Assembly (NCBI GenBank): GCA_030433275.1
Contig: JAUILK010000003.1
Location: forward strand, 1 to 64,000
Origin: Gammaproteobacteria bacterium
Lineage (GTDB): Bacteria; Pseudomonadota; Gammaproteobacteria; Nitrococcales; Nitrococcaceae
Length of the DNA stretch: 64,000 bases
Direction of reading: 5' to 3'
Part shown: in pieces, positions 38,214 to 46,091 of the stretch
Position numbering within the stretch: the first letter of the stretch is position 1
How the letters are laid out: the number at the start of each line of letters is the position of its first letter
Translations under genes and position numbers: made by a program
Notes under the pieces: generated by a model
The model's input: only the letters and a program-made list of their open reading frames with translations
The model's database searches: none
Told to the model about the DNA's origin: nothing

Positions 38214-38366
38214 TCTCCTATAGACGGGAAACACCATGCCCCTTGGGGAGATGACGCTCCCCAAGAGTGGGTAGGAAGGTGCTGCCGATGACAGCGGGTG
38301 GTGAAGATTGGATCGAGCCTCGAAAGGCGCCTCTGTTCGCGATCCGTAGACGCTTTAAGGGCCGCT
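38214..38366 (-). repeat. Leader repeat copy A (5' of DUF932)
   Basis: About 153 bases nearly identical to 39349-39502. Both lie directly before a minus-strand gene, end in the ribosome site TAGGAGA, and contain a 9-bp stem (CTTGGGGAG / CTCCCCAAG, 38242-38265) just upstream of it. The shared block points to a common 5' untranslated leader that controls translation. Confidence 0.8.
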
Positions 38367-38424
38367 TATTCAACCCAAGCGGTCAGGAGTCTTTACAAAT
38401 GAACTGGTCAAGATTCATGAGCTC

Positions 38425-38649
38425 TCATGCCAGTCTCAAATCGGCTGACATGGCCCGCGCTATTTTCATGGCCGTAATGGGCTTGGTGGGTATCACCCAC
38501 CGCTCACCGACTGGGCACACAGTAATGAATAGTGTCTGCGCTTCCAGATTGTATTTTGCAGTAACGCGACCGCTCCACGCCGATACGTGCTTTCTTAAAG
38601 CGTTTGGATGCATGCGGATGTCAACAACATGGGGCTTGGCTTCAGCCAT
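38425..38649 (-). CDS. Small conserved-looking protein of the mobile element
   Basis: A 74-residue basic protein (AKPHVVDIRMHPNALRKHV, then TVCPVGERWVIPTKPITAMK). I do not recognise the family. It lies between the DUF3577 and DUF932 genes on the same strand, 108 bases after the former. GAGGAGAAACCTC lies just before the ATG at 38649, which supports translation. Confidence 0.55.
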   Translation of the reverse strand: MAEAKPHVVDIRMHPNALRKHVSAWSGRVTAKYNLEAQTLFITVCPVGERWVIPTKPITAMKIARAMSADLRLA

Positions 38650-38757
38650 GAGGTTTCTCCTCAAGCGTCGGGAGACACCGCCTCCCGCCGGGAAACAACG
38701 TTTCCCGGCGAGCAGATGATTTCGAATTGAATCGGAGGGGGGTGGACTCCCCGGTGG

Positions 38758-39342
38758 TCAAAAGGCTTGCGGCAGCCGCCAGACTTTGGCTTGACCGTCG
38801 AAGCAATAGCCGGATTGCTTCAGCTTACGCTTGCGAGCCTCGAAATCCGGATCGGTCTTTGACAGTTGAACCAAGACCGGCATTGCAGTCGTTGTCGGCT
38901 GTTCTAGCTCGGCGTTGGTGTCAAAGTCACGGTTGTGCGGCTCCGGCGCCTCTCCGTGCTCAGACTCCGTGTCGGCCCTATAGACGAGCTGGCCATCGAC
39001 CTTGATCCAGCCGATGTAGAGCAGGCGTGCCTTGAGGCTGACGCCTGTTTCGCCGGCACGTTCGCCCTTGGAATAGATGAATGTGTCTGCATACAGATCA
39101 CCGAGCCGGAAACCGATCAATACCTTGCGGTCTTCAACGGACGCCTGATACTGCTGTACCAGTTCGATGGCATTAGAGCCGCTGACACGGCAATCGAATC
39201 GCGTGTAGTTGACGTTGTCGGTCGCACCGTGCAACGCCGCGATGTCGCAGGCCCAGAATGACTGCCCGTTCTTGGGCTTGACCTCGCGAATGCGATTCAA
39301 GTACCCGAGGCCCTGCGTGTGAAGGTCGAAGTATTCAGACAC
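38758..39342 (-). CDS. DUF3577-family integrative-element protein
   Basis: A 194-residue protein starting at GTG with AGGAGA 7 bases upstream. YFDLHTQGLGYLNRIREV, FWACDIAALHGATDNVNYTR and FDCRVSGSNAIELV are the DUF3577 hallmarks. This family is almost confined to integrative conjugative elements of gamma- and betaproteobacteria. The C-terminal 40 residues (LSKTDPDFEARKRKLKQSGY) look like a small extra domain. The gene is preceded by leader repeat copy B. Confidence 0.85.
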   Translation of the reverse strand: MSEYFDLHTQGLGYLNRIREVKPKNGQSFWACDIAALHGATDNVNYTRFDCRVSGSNAIELVQQYQASVEDRKVLIGFRLGDLYADTFIYSKGERAGETGVSLKARLLYIGWIKVDGQLVYRADTESEHGEAPEPHNRDFDTNAELEQPTTTAMPVLVQLSKTDPDFEARKRKLKQSGYCFDGQAKVWRLPQAF

Positions 39343-39348
39343 GGTATT

Positions 39349-39502
39349 TCTCCTAATAGACGGGAAACACCATGCCCCTTGGGGAGATGATGCTCCCCAA
39401 GAGTGGGTAGAAAGGTGCTGCCGATGACAGCGGGTGGTGAAGATTGGATCGAGCCTCGAAAGGCGCCTCTGTTCGCGATCCGTAGAGGCTTCAAGGGCCG
39501 CT
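39349..39502 (-). repeat. Leader repeat copy B (5' of DUF3577)
   Basis: Second copy of the leader at 38214-38366, with only a few differences, including one base in the loop of the hairpin at 39378-39401 (stem conserved). It ends in TAGGAGA before the GTG start of the DUF3577 gene. Confidence 0.8.
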
Positions 39503-39707
39503 ATCTACCTAGCGGTAGGGTGTTCATGTATGAGCGAAGCACGCTTGTGCGTCTATGTCAATCGACCCTGCCCGTTATCCGCATCCTCCGCGTGCCGCAT
39601 GCGCGCATGGACCCGATGACCGTGCCGATGATTCCCACCTTCAGCAGCCGATCATTCATGTTTCCCTGTAGTTTTTTTCAAACCTAGAAACACGACTGGG
39701 ATCAATG

Positions 39708-39977
39708 TCAGTCGGCCCGCAAGACGGTATCGTAGTCTTGCCCACCGTAGAATACGCCCAGGATCGTCACGGCCTCATCGTCGACCGTAAACGCGCTAGC
39801 GGCGCGGCACCGGAAGCCGGTGATTCGCACTCCGGGCCTTATGTCATCGCGCTTCGCGCCGCGTAACGGAAAGGTCTCCAGGCCCTCGCAGTAGGCCACG
39901 ATGGAGCCGACGAAATCCTCGGCGCGTGGGGAATAATCAACACCGCACCTACGAATGTTCCTTTGTCGCCCGCTCAT
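39708..39977 (-). CDS. parE: ParE/RelE-family toxin
   Basis: An 89-residue type II toxin: YSPRAEDFVGSIVAYCEGL, PGVRITGFRCRAASAF and ILGVFYGGQDYDTVL with the typical C-terminal strand. ParE relatives poison gyrase; I infer this from the antitoxin class. The ATG at 39977 overlaps the antitoxin end by 29 bases, as usual in such pairs. Confidence 0.85.
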   Translation of the reverse strand: MSGRQRNIRRCGVDYSPRAEDFVGSIVAYCEGLETFPLRGAKRDDIRPGVRITGFRCRAASAFTVDDEAVTILGVFYGGQDYDTVLRAD

Positions 39978-40230
39978 GCAGCGCCGCCAGTCGAGTGCGG
40001 ACCTCGGCGGCGCCGATGCGGCTGGCAGGATCGGCCTTCGCCTCATCGTACGCGGCCGCGACCTCCGTTCGCAGCCAGGATTCCAGCACGCGCTCACGCG
40101 CCAGCAGGGCTCTCAAGCCATCGCGGATGACCTCGCTTTCCGTCGCGTACTCGCCGGATGCGACCTTGGCCTTCACGGCCTCTGCCATTTCATCGGGCAG
40201 GGTGATGCTGAATTGTCGAGTAGTGCGCAT
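39949..40230 (-). CDS. parD: ParD-family antitoxin
   Basis: A 93-residue protein with an N-terminal ribbon-helix-helix (TTRQFSITLPDEMAEAVKAK, then ATESEVIRDGLRAL) and a C-terminal toxin-binding tail. It should repress its own promoter at the palindrome just upstream. Confidence 0.9.
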   Translation of the reverse strand: MRTTRQFSITLPDEMAEAVKAKVASGEYATESEVIRDGLRALLARERVLESWLRTEVAAAYDEAKADPASRIGAAEVRTRLAALHERATKEHS

Positions 40231-40250
40231 GGGGAATCTTCCTCACAGCA

Positions 40251-40269
40251 AGTAGGATTAAATCCTACT
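40251..40269 (-). promoter_or_regulatory. ParD operator palindrome
   Basis: AGTAGGATT-A-AATCCTACT is a perfect 19-bp dyad 20 bases before the parD start, a suitable autoregulatory operator. Confidence 0.65.
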
Positions 40270-40339
40270 CTGATTCCGCGCGGCGCGCCATCGCGTTCCC
40301 GTGACCTGGATGTAACGTGCGCTGTGCACAGGCGTTTTG

Positions 40340-40580
40340 ATCGCACGGAATATGTCAGGACTCAGCTGCGCTCGCCGCCGTGGCGCAGACCAAGCCATCC
40401 TGGCGCATCGCAAGCGGGTCTACGAAAAGGCCAAGGCCTCACGCCCTTAACGCTGGTTTGGCGAGATGAGGAACTGGGAACCGATCGCAGGGGTGTGGCT
40501 GAACCCGCCCAACGGGGTCCGCACCGGCGAGCGGAGCCCGCGAAAAGTGGCCTAAAAAATCGGACAACTACGTTGACAAA
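40340..40580 (+). pseudogene. IS3-type transposase OrfB, C-terminal remnant
   Basis: Short frames read HRKRVYEKAKASRP and then, after a stop, EMRNWEPIAGVWLNPP, which resembles the tail of IS3-family OrfB proteins. TCGGACAACTACGTTGACA at the end looks like an IS terminal repeat. No catalytic region remains. Confidence 0.4.
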
Positions 40581-40585
40581 CGCCG

Positions 40586-40975
40586 TTATCGAATGAGCTC
40601 CACGTCCACTGCGGCCGCGGCCGCTATATCGTGCCAAGCGGTGTCAGCGGTGAGCGCGGGTGTTTGCCGAGCTTTCGCCAGGGCAAGACACGCGCGATCG
40701 CCGAGCGATAGCCCAGCCGATCGTGTGACCGATCGAAGTTGCGCGGTTGCCAAGGCCTGGTCGTAATCGAAGGGCTGAATCGAGAGCTGCAGCGTGTCGA
40801 TGACGGTTTCAGCGACGTCGCCTGGCATATCAAACGATAGAAGGCGAGCTGCGACCTCGGAGATGTTAATCGCCGACACCAAGGCGCCCGGCAAGTGTTC
40901 CTCGACCTGATCGCTGCCCGGCTCGTCGAAGATCACTGCGAGAATGGCCGAGGCGTCCAGCACGACATCAGCCAT
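40586..40975 (-). CDS. vapC: VapC-like PIN-domain toxin
   Basis: A 129-residue PIN ribonuclease with the acidic residues VVLDASAILAVIFDE, NISEVAARLL, LSLGDRACLALA and LTADTAWHDI. It overlaps the antitoxin gene by 8 bases. PIN toxins cut specific RNAs, often initiator tRNA. Confidence 0.9.
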   Translation of the reverse strand: MADVVLDASAILAVIFDEPGSDQVEEHLPGALVSAINISEVAARLLSFDMPGDVAETVIDTLQLSIQPFDYDQALATAQLRSVTRSAGLSLGDRACLALAKARQTPALTADTAWHDIAAAAAVDVELIR

Positions 40976-41255
40976 GGCGGGATCCACCCATCTCTTCGTC
41001 TTCTTGCGCCGCTTCGCTGCGACGTTCCTCTATCAGTTGATCCGACGCAAGACCGCTCGGCGGTTTATAGGGCGAGGCGAGCTCTCGCACGCGTTTTAGG
41101 GCGTGCCGAGTCGTAGTGATCCGTATCTCATCATCGACCAATGTTAAAACGAGGTGACCGGATCCAGACAGGCCTAAAGCGCGACGCATGTCCGCCGGCA
41201 GATTCATACGACCGGATTCGGATATAGGGATCGTACGCTTTTTAGTAGTAGACAT
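40968..41255 (-). CDS. vapB: VapB-like AbrB-fold antitoxin
   Basis: A 95-residue protein with an AbrB/SpoVT swapped-hairpin domain (ISESGRMNLPADMRRALGL). The C-terminal charged part (EERRSEAAQEDEEMGG) would bind the toxin. An inverted repeat at its start is the probable operator. Confidence 0.88.
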   Translation of the reverse strand: MSTTKKRTIPISESGRMNLPADMRRALGLSGSGHLVLTLVDDEIRITTTRHALKRVRELASPYKPPSGLASDQLIEERRSEAAQEDEEMGGSRHG

Positions 41256-41287
41256 TTGTACCGCTCAAGTTTTGATACAGGTACAAA
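41255..41287 (-). promoter_or_regulatory. VapB operator inverted repeat
   Basis: TTTGTACC (41255-41262) and GGTACAAA (41280-41287) are perfect 8-bp inverted copies separated by 17 bases, at the vapB start codon. It fits autoregulation by a VapBC complex. Confidence 0.6.
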
Positions 41288-41392
41288 GTTTATTATGAGT
41301 AGAGCGAAACGGCTAGGGCCAATCGTGCGGCATGACGCTGGCGCATTAGTCTCTTACGGATTCCGCAACCCAGTGTCGCGCTAGCCTGGCGT

Positions 41393-41599
41393 ACCCAGCG
41401 GCGTAACGTCTCGGCCGTGCAGCCGATTTTGTCCGCAATGGAGCAGATCGCCACCCACTGCGATTCGTGCTCGGCCTGGTGTTCGAACACTAGCTGAACA
41501 GTACGCTCCCGTACTTCCGGTGAATACGTCGTTGACGTTTCATGGCTCCATCCTCTCAAGAGTTGGAGCCTCCGGGAAAGTCGGGACGGTTCAGTTTGC
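41393..41599 (-). pseudogene. IS3-family OrfA, 5' fragment
   Basis: The frame reads TSTTYSPEVRERTVQLVFEH, then SIADKIGCTAETLRRWVRQA, the helix-turn-helix half of an IS3 OrfA, and loses similarity after about 41393. Upstream, TGAACCGTCCCGACTTTCCC (ending at 41599 on the minus strand) is a typical IS3 left end. OrfB and the right end are missing. Confidence 0.75.
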
Positions 41600-41625
41600 C
41601 GAGGAGCGGATTCCCCCGGAATTTC

Positions 41626-41748
41626 TGTCACATTATGAGCCTGATGAACCCTTTGCATATCTTAAATTAAATGACGTGTTAAGTGACAAATTTTGACGAC
41701 TTGAACTTTCCGGCTCACACTGTCACATAAACGAACGTATATGTGACA
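41626..41748 (+). promoter_or_regulatory. Probable res site of the serine resolvase
   Basis: Several TGTCACAT/GTGACA half-sites lie before the resolvase gene: TGTCACAT at 41626, GTGACA at 41683, and the inverted pair TGTCACATA (41721-41729) and TATGTGACA (41740-41748) with 10 bases between. This spacing of paired half-sites is what a Tn3-type resolvase binds at its recombination site, and it would repress its own gene there. Confidence 0.55.
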
Positions 41749-42380
41749 TGTATAAGATCTTGATTGGTTACATGCGGGTATCCAAGGCGGACGGCTCCCA
41801 AGCCACCGACTTGCAGCGCGACGCGCTAAGCGCCGCCGGCGTCGAACCGGCGCATCTTTATGAAGATCAGGCGTCCGGTAAACGCGAGGACCGCCCCGGC
41901 TTGACGAGCTGCCTGAAAGCACTCCGGCCAGGAGACACTTTGGTCGTGTGGAAGCTGGACCGACTTGGGCGCGACCTGCGCCATCTGATCAATACCGTTC
42001 ATGACCTGACCGGACGCGGCATCGGCCTGAAGGTGCTGACCGGCCATGGTGCGGCCATCGACACCACGACTGCCGCTGGCAAGCTAGTCTTCGGCATCTT
42101 CGCAGCTTTGGCCGAATTCGAGCGCGAGCTGATCACCGAGCGCACCATAGCTGGGCTGGCGTCAGCGCGGGCACGCGGCCGAAAGGGTGGCCGGCCGTTC
42201 AAGATGACGGCCGCCAAGTTGCGCCTGGCGATGGCCAGCATGGGGCAACCAGAAACCAAGGTCGGCGACTTGTGCCAGGAGCTTGGGATTACCCGGCAGA
42301 CGCTCTACCGGCATGTGTCTCCCAAGGGCGAACTACGGCCAGACGGAGTAAAGCTGCTCTCCCGCAGTTCAGCTGCATAG
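41748..42380 (+). CDS. tnpR: Tn3-family serine resolvase
   Basis: A 210-residue serine recombinase. The N-terminal catalytic domain has GYMRVSKADGSQ with the active serine, and VVWKLDRLGRDLRHL with AEFERELITERT. The C-terminal helix-turn-helix is VGDLCQELGITRQTLYRHV. It would resolve cointegrates at the site directly upstream. No matching Tn3 transposase lies nearby; the Tn3 fragment at 32857 belongs to a separate, delimited element. Confidence 0.92.
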   Translation: MYKILIGYMRVSKADGSQATDLQRDALSAAGVEPAHLYEDQASGKREDRPGLTSCLKALRPGDTLVVWKLDRLGRDLRHLINTVHDLTGRGIGLKVLTGHGAAIDTTTAAGKLVFGIFAALAEFERELITERTIAGLASARARGRKGGRPFKMTAAKLRLAMASMGQPETKVGDLCQELGITRQTLYRHVSPKGELRPDGVKLLSRSSAA

Positions 42381-42717
42381 TTGGCGGCGATCTGCAACGG
42401 GCAGCGGTTCAATTCGGCAACGATCCAATTGCCGGTGTCGACCCGTTGCTGTCATTCAGACTCGTACCGGCAACGCCCGCATTGGGGAAGAAACTTCCTG
42501 AGGACGTAAGCGAACGCTGCTGGATATGCGCTGGTAACGTGTCCCGTGGTTAGCTTCGGCATATCGGCAGGATGCCGGCTGGGGAAAACTCGACGTCGGG
42601 CAATTACGTGGTAGCTCCGGGCCATCTGTGGTAACTGTTTGTCTTGGTGAACATGGAAGCGCTGATCGCTAAGCCGCGAGATGTATCGACGTAATGACGA
42701 TTCAGTCGTGATTGCCG
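42381..42717. other. Intergenic stretch before the TIR operon
   Basis: No gene is recognised in these 337 bases. Short frames such as VGGDLQRAAVQFGNDPIAG, directly behind the resolvase in another frame, may be leftovers of a transposon, but I cannot place them. The GC content drops from here into the defence operon. Confidence 0.35.
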
Positions 42718-42745
42718 TTGATCCAATCACTGTTAGGATTACTAT
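42718..42745 (+). promoter_or_regulatory. Candidate promoter of the TIR operon
   Basis: TTGATC (42718-42723) and TACTAT (42740-42745) with a 16-bp spacer, 52 bases before the first TIR gene. The ribosome site AAGGA follows at 42786-42790. No operator-like dyad is obvious. Confidence 0.4.
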
Positions 42746-42797
42746 TGCGGTACTGCAATTATCTAGGCGACGCAGATCGTTTACAAAGGATAGGGGC

Positions 42798-43265
42798 ATG
42801 ACGGAGACAAAGAACATATTTATCAGCCACGTTCATAAGGACGATCAAGGCTTGCAGAAGCTGAAGGATCTGTTGGCTCCAAAAGGCATGGATATCCGGG
42901 ACTCCTCTATCCACACTGGCAAATTCAACAATGCTACAGATCCTAACTACATCAAAACTCAAATTCTGGCTCCTGCAATCAATTGGGCTGGAACTTTTGT
43001 TTGTTATGTGTCGCCGCAGACCAAGGAGAGCGAATGGGTTAACTGGGAGATTGAATATGCGGCCAAGCAGGGGAAACGCATTGTCGGCGTGTGGGAGCAT
43101 GGCGAGAAAGAATGTGATCTCCCTACCGCGCTACAGGAGTATGCCGACGCCTTGGTCGGATGGAACGGCAATGCGATTGTGGACGCGATCAACGGCAAGG
43201 ACAGCTGGGAGAAGCCAGATGGCAGCCCCTGTGCTCCAGTACCACTCAAGCGCCATCCTTGCTAA
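42798..43265 (+). CDS. TIR-domain protein, first gene of the defence operon
   Basis: A 155-residue protein consisting of one TIR-like domain: NIFISHVHKDDQGLQKLKDL at the start, TFVCYVSPQTKESEWVNWEI in the middle, where the glutamate (about 84) fits the catalytic residue of TIR NAD-cleaving enzymes, and KRIVGVWEHGEKECD. Such stand-alone TIR proteins make NAD-derived signals in Thoeris and related systems. The C-terminal 20 residues are proline- and lysine-rich. Its stop overlaps the next ATG by one base (TAATG), so the genes are coupled. Confidence 0.85.
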   Translation: MTETKNIFISHVHKDDQGLQKLKDLLAPKGMDIRDSSIHTGKFNNATDPNYIKTQILAPAINWAGTFVCYVSPQTKESEWVNWEIEYAAKQGKRIVGVWEHGEKECDLPTALQEYADALVGWNGNAIVDAINGKDSWEKPDGSPCAPVPLKRHPC

Positions 43266-43891
43266 TGGCCTGCATCTATTCATACGTAGTGCGCTATGAC
43301 AGCGGGTTTGCACCCAACCCGTTTTACGGTTATTGCACGCTCGCGACGTGCAAGCCAAAAATCAGGCGCCAAGCGAAAGTTGGCGACTGGGTGGTCGGTA
43401 CCGCCAGTAACGATCGTAGTATTAGGCGCGGAGGACATCTCGTCTATGCCATGTGCGTGACTGAGACAATGACGTTCGACGACTACGCAACCGACCCGCG
43501 GTTTGAAGCCAAGAAGCCATTTCGCATGGGCAGCCGCAAGCAAAGCTGTGGCGACAATATCTATTTTCGCAATGCGCCTGATCGTGATTGGCTCCAGCGT
43601 GATTCATTTCATTCGCTTTATGATGGAACAATCAACCCACAACATGTGACGCGAGACACGAGTGTTAACCGTGTTCTGATTAGCAGTGATTTTATTTATT
43701 TAGGCGGTACGGGCCCGGCATTTCCGGACGATCTTTGTGATCGAAACGGTAGATCTCTATGCAAGAGAGGTATTGGCAGCTCTTGTTTCGATGACCCTCA
43801 ACTCATCGAAGACCTAGAGCGCTGGGTACGTAATTTCGGGGGCAGTGGTTACCAGGGACCGCCACAAGAATGGATTTCGCTTCGTGAGTAA
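43265..43891 (+). CDS. Nmad2-like (nucleotide-modification-associated) protein
   Basis: A 208-residue protein resembling the Nmad2 domain, a family first noted in gene neighbourhoods of phage and bacterial base modification. Conserved-looking blocks are IYSYVVRYDSGFAPNPFYGY, CTLATCKPKIRRQAKVGDWV, and DNIYFRNAPDRDWLQRDSFH. Histidine-, aspartate- and cysteine-containing segments fit a nucleotide or nucleic-acid-handling enzyme, but the reaction is unknown. The assignment is from memory of the family. It lies between the TIR and MazG genes with overlaps or tiny gaps. Confidence 0.7.
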   Translation: MACIYSYVVRYDSGFAPNPFYGYCTLATCKPKIRRQAKVGDWVVGTASNDRSIRRGGHLVYAMCVTETMTFDDYATDPRFEAKKPFRMGSRKQSCGDNIYFRNAPDRDWLQRDSFHSLYDGTINPQHVTRDTSVNRVLISSDFIYLGGTGPAFPDDLCDRNGRSLCKRGIGSSCFDDPQLIEDLERWVRNFGGSGYQGPPQEWISLRE

Positions 43892-43895
43892 GCCA

Positions 43896-45023
43896 ATGAA
43901 CCAAAATACAAGTTTGCTTCTGTTGTCGGATTATGCCGCTCAGATCGCCGACACAGATGTGCTTGATCCAGCGGATATAGGTCCAATCCTGCAAGGCATC
44001 TTCGGTGAAGTCGGCGGCATCATGTCGACAGCGAAGAAGCACATTCGAGAGAAATCAGCCTACCCTGGATTCAAGCTGGCCGCTGAGGAAGAGTTTGGCG
44101 ATACGCTCTGGTATCTCGCTGCGCTATGCAGGCGGTTAAACCTTTCTCTGGATGAACTGTTTGTTGAGGCAACAAGCAGCGAAGGCTTTAGGGCAGTCGG
44201 TTCAGCAAGCGATACGGTTGAAGGCGCATTCGCTCATGTCGCAATACCGATGTCCACGGATTCGGTAGACACGACACTTTTTAGACTCGGGCGCTCAACG
44301 GCGGCATTGCTAGAAAGTGCCCCTGAGCGCGCAAAAATTGTGGGATTTGCAGGTGATTATCTCCACGCGCTTCATGCAGCAAAATTGACCTTTGCCGATG
44401 TTGCGCGGAGCAACTTACGAAAGGCCCGCGGGGCATTTCTTGAGCCACAACCTGAGGATTTGATTGACTTTGATGCCGATTTCGGAATTGAGGAGCAACT
44501 TCCAAGGGCATTCAAAATTCGCGTCAATCAACGAGATAGTGGCAGAAGCTACCTTCAATGGAATGGTGTTTTCATCGGTGATCCCTTGACGGACAATATT
44601 GCCGATTCAGATGGATATCGGTTCCATGATGTTTTCCATCTTTCATACGCGGCAATTCTTCATTGGTCGCCTGTTATGCGTGCTTTAATCAAGCATAAAC
44701 GCAAGAGCAGGCCTGAGTACGATGAGACACAGGATAGTGGCCGTGCCATTGTGGTTGAAGAGGGGTTAACCGCTTGGATTTTTACTAGAGCTAAGGAGCT
44801 TAATTTCTTCGAAGATCAAGAGCATATTTCATTGGGAATGCTTAAGACTATTGGTGAATTCGTGGCTGGCTACGAGGTATCGAAATGCTCACTTAAGCTC
44901 TGGGAGCGGGCCATTCTTGAAGGCTATGAGGTGTTCCGACGTCTTAGAGCCGCCCAAGGCGGCTGGATTATTGGTGATCGAGCGCTTCGCACGATCCGCT
45001 ATGAGCCACTTGAGTCGACCTGA
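43896..45023 (+). CDS. MazG-like NTP pyrophosphohydrolase with MazG_C domain
   Basis: A 375-residue two-domain protein. Residues about 20-90 are a MazG-type all-helical domain (GPILQGIFGEVGGIMSTAKK, then AAEEEFGDTLWYLAALCRRL), which removes pyrophosphate from NTPs or dNTPs. Residues about 215-370 match the MazG C-terminal domain with FHDVFHLSYAAILHWSPVMR and AIVVEEGLTAWIF, whose histidines and glutamates may bind metal. The IS1595 element enters at the last codons, changing the end from LESKK-stop to LEST-stop. Without it the stop would overlap the next ATG as ATGA. Confidence 0.82.
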   Translation: MNQNTSLLLLSDYAAQIADTDVLDPADIGPILQGIFGEVGGIMSTAKKHIREKSAYPGFKLAAEEEFGDTLWYLAALCRRLNLSLDELFVEATSSEGFRAVGSASDTVEGAFAHVAIPMSTDSVDTTLFRLGRSTAALLESAPERAKIVGFAGDYLHALHAAKLTFADVARSNLRKARGAFLEPQPEDLIDFDADFGIEEQLPRAFKIRVNQRDSGRSYLQWNGVFIGDPLTDNIADSDGYRFHDVFHLSYAAILHWSPVMRALIKHKRKSRPEYDETQDSGRAIVVEEGLTAWIFTRAKELNFFEDQEHISLGMLKTIGEFVAGYEVSKCSLKLWERAILEGYEVFRRLRAAQGGWIIGDRALRTIRYEPLEST

Positions 45024-46079
45024 TTAGCGTCGTCTTTCAGCAAGCGAACACGGGCACGTCACGGGGTTTTCGCTCGGGCCAGGGCGGGCAGCGCGCGGCG
45101 GCGACCAGTGCCCGCGGCACCAGCGCTTCCAGCCGGAAGCGGCGGTTGAACCGCCAGGCGGCCTCACCGAGGTAGCGCTCGGCGTACTTGGAGAAGCGAA
45201 AGGCATGATAGGTCCCATCGAGTGCGCGCTTGACGTTGCCGAGCACGATATTCGCCCAGCGCGCGCCCTCAGCCTCTGTCGCAGCGCGGCCGCCGCCGGC
45301 CTCGATGACCGTGTGGGCATGGCCGAGCGGCACCACGGCGCGGAAGGCACCCAAGCCGTCGCTGTAGACCTCGGCGTCGGGGGCCAGCCGCCGCCGCGCC
45401 CAGTTGGTGAGTGCGGCGGTGGTAAAACCGCTCACCGGCTCGATGACCGCCATACCCGGCCGACCGAGCTCATTGGTCGACACGGCGATCACGAAAGGGC
45501 GCTTGTTCTCCGAGCCCCGGCCGGGCTTGCCGCCGCTGCGCTCGCCGCCGAGATAGGCGTCGTCAAGCTCCACGAACCCATCGAGTCGACGCGGAGCTTC
45601 ACGCTCGGCCATCGCCTCCATGAGCTTGTGCTTCATCCGCCAGGCGCTGCGATAGCACACGCCCAGGTGGCGGGTAAGCTCCAAGGCGGCAAGGTTGGTC
45701 TTCGACTGCGTGAGCAGGTACATCGCGAGAAACCAACTCGTCAAAGGCAACTTGGTGTTCGCGAACACACTACCTGCATGCAGGCTCGTCTGGCGGTGGC
45801 AGACACTGCACTGCCAGTACCGCTGGCCATGGCGCACGAAGCGGCTGTGCATGCTTGCCGCGCACTGCGGGCAGATAAAACCGTGTGGCCAGCGCGCCTT
45901 GCGCAGCGCGCGCTCACACGCCGCCTCACTGCCGTAGCGCTGCATAAATTCGAGCAAGGACAGACCGCGTTGGAACTGGATGGGGTTCATGGCCATAGGG
46001 GAACCTCCCTCAAACAATACCTCGGCTATCCCCAGTGTCACATGGGCCGCGACTTTGCTGAAAGACGACGCTAATCAGG
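45019..46079. mobile_element. IS1595-family insertion sequence, 1,061 bp
   Basis: Perfect 25-bp inverted repeats at both ends begin CCTGATTAGCGTCGTCTTTC. They are flanked by the 8-bp duplication TGAGTCGA (45011-45018 and 46080-46087), the length known for IS1595. Removing the element and one copy rejoins the MazG gene end with the UDG gene start. Confidence 0.95.
45037..45996 (-). CDS. IS1595-family transposase (ISXO2-like)
   Basis: A 319-residue transposase. An N-terminal zinc ribbon (FICPQCAASMH, WQCSVCHRQT) is followed by the DDE-type ISXO2 domain with FVELDDAYLGGERSG, VYSDGLGAFRAV and the C-terminal NVKRALDGTYHAF and AWRFNRRF. I chose the ATG at 45996, which has GGGAGG about 8 bases upstream. 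It is intact, transcribed against the host operon. Confidence 0.93.
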   Translation of the reverse strand: MAMNPIQFQRGLSLLEFMQRYGSEAACERALRKARWPHGFICPQCAASMHSRFVRHGQRYWQCSVCHRQTSLHAGSVFANTKLPLTSWFLAMYLLTQSKTNLAALELTRHLGVCYRSAWRMKHKLMEAMAEREAPRRLDGFVELDDAYLGGERSGGKPGRGSENKRPFVIAVSTNELGRPGMAVIEPVSGFTTAALTNWARRRLAPDAEVYSDGLGAFRAVVPLGHAHTVIEAGGGRAATEAEGARWANIVLGNVKRALDGTYHAFRFSKYAERYLGEAAWRFNRRFRLEALVPRALVAAARCPPWPERKPRDVPVFAC

Positions 46080-46091
46080 TGAGTCGAAGAA

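Noticed and set aside
38214-39502. The two leader repeats as a CRISPR-like array
   Set aside because: Only two copies, about 150 bp long and each in front of a gene; no spacer series is present.
42272-42553. 93-codon frame overlapping the resolvase end
   Set aside because: It starts inside the resolvase gene in another frame and shows no clear family; noted only as a possible transposon leftover.
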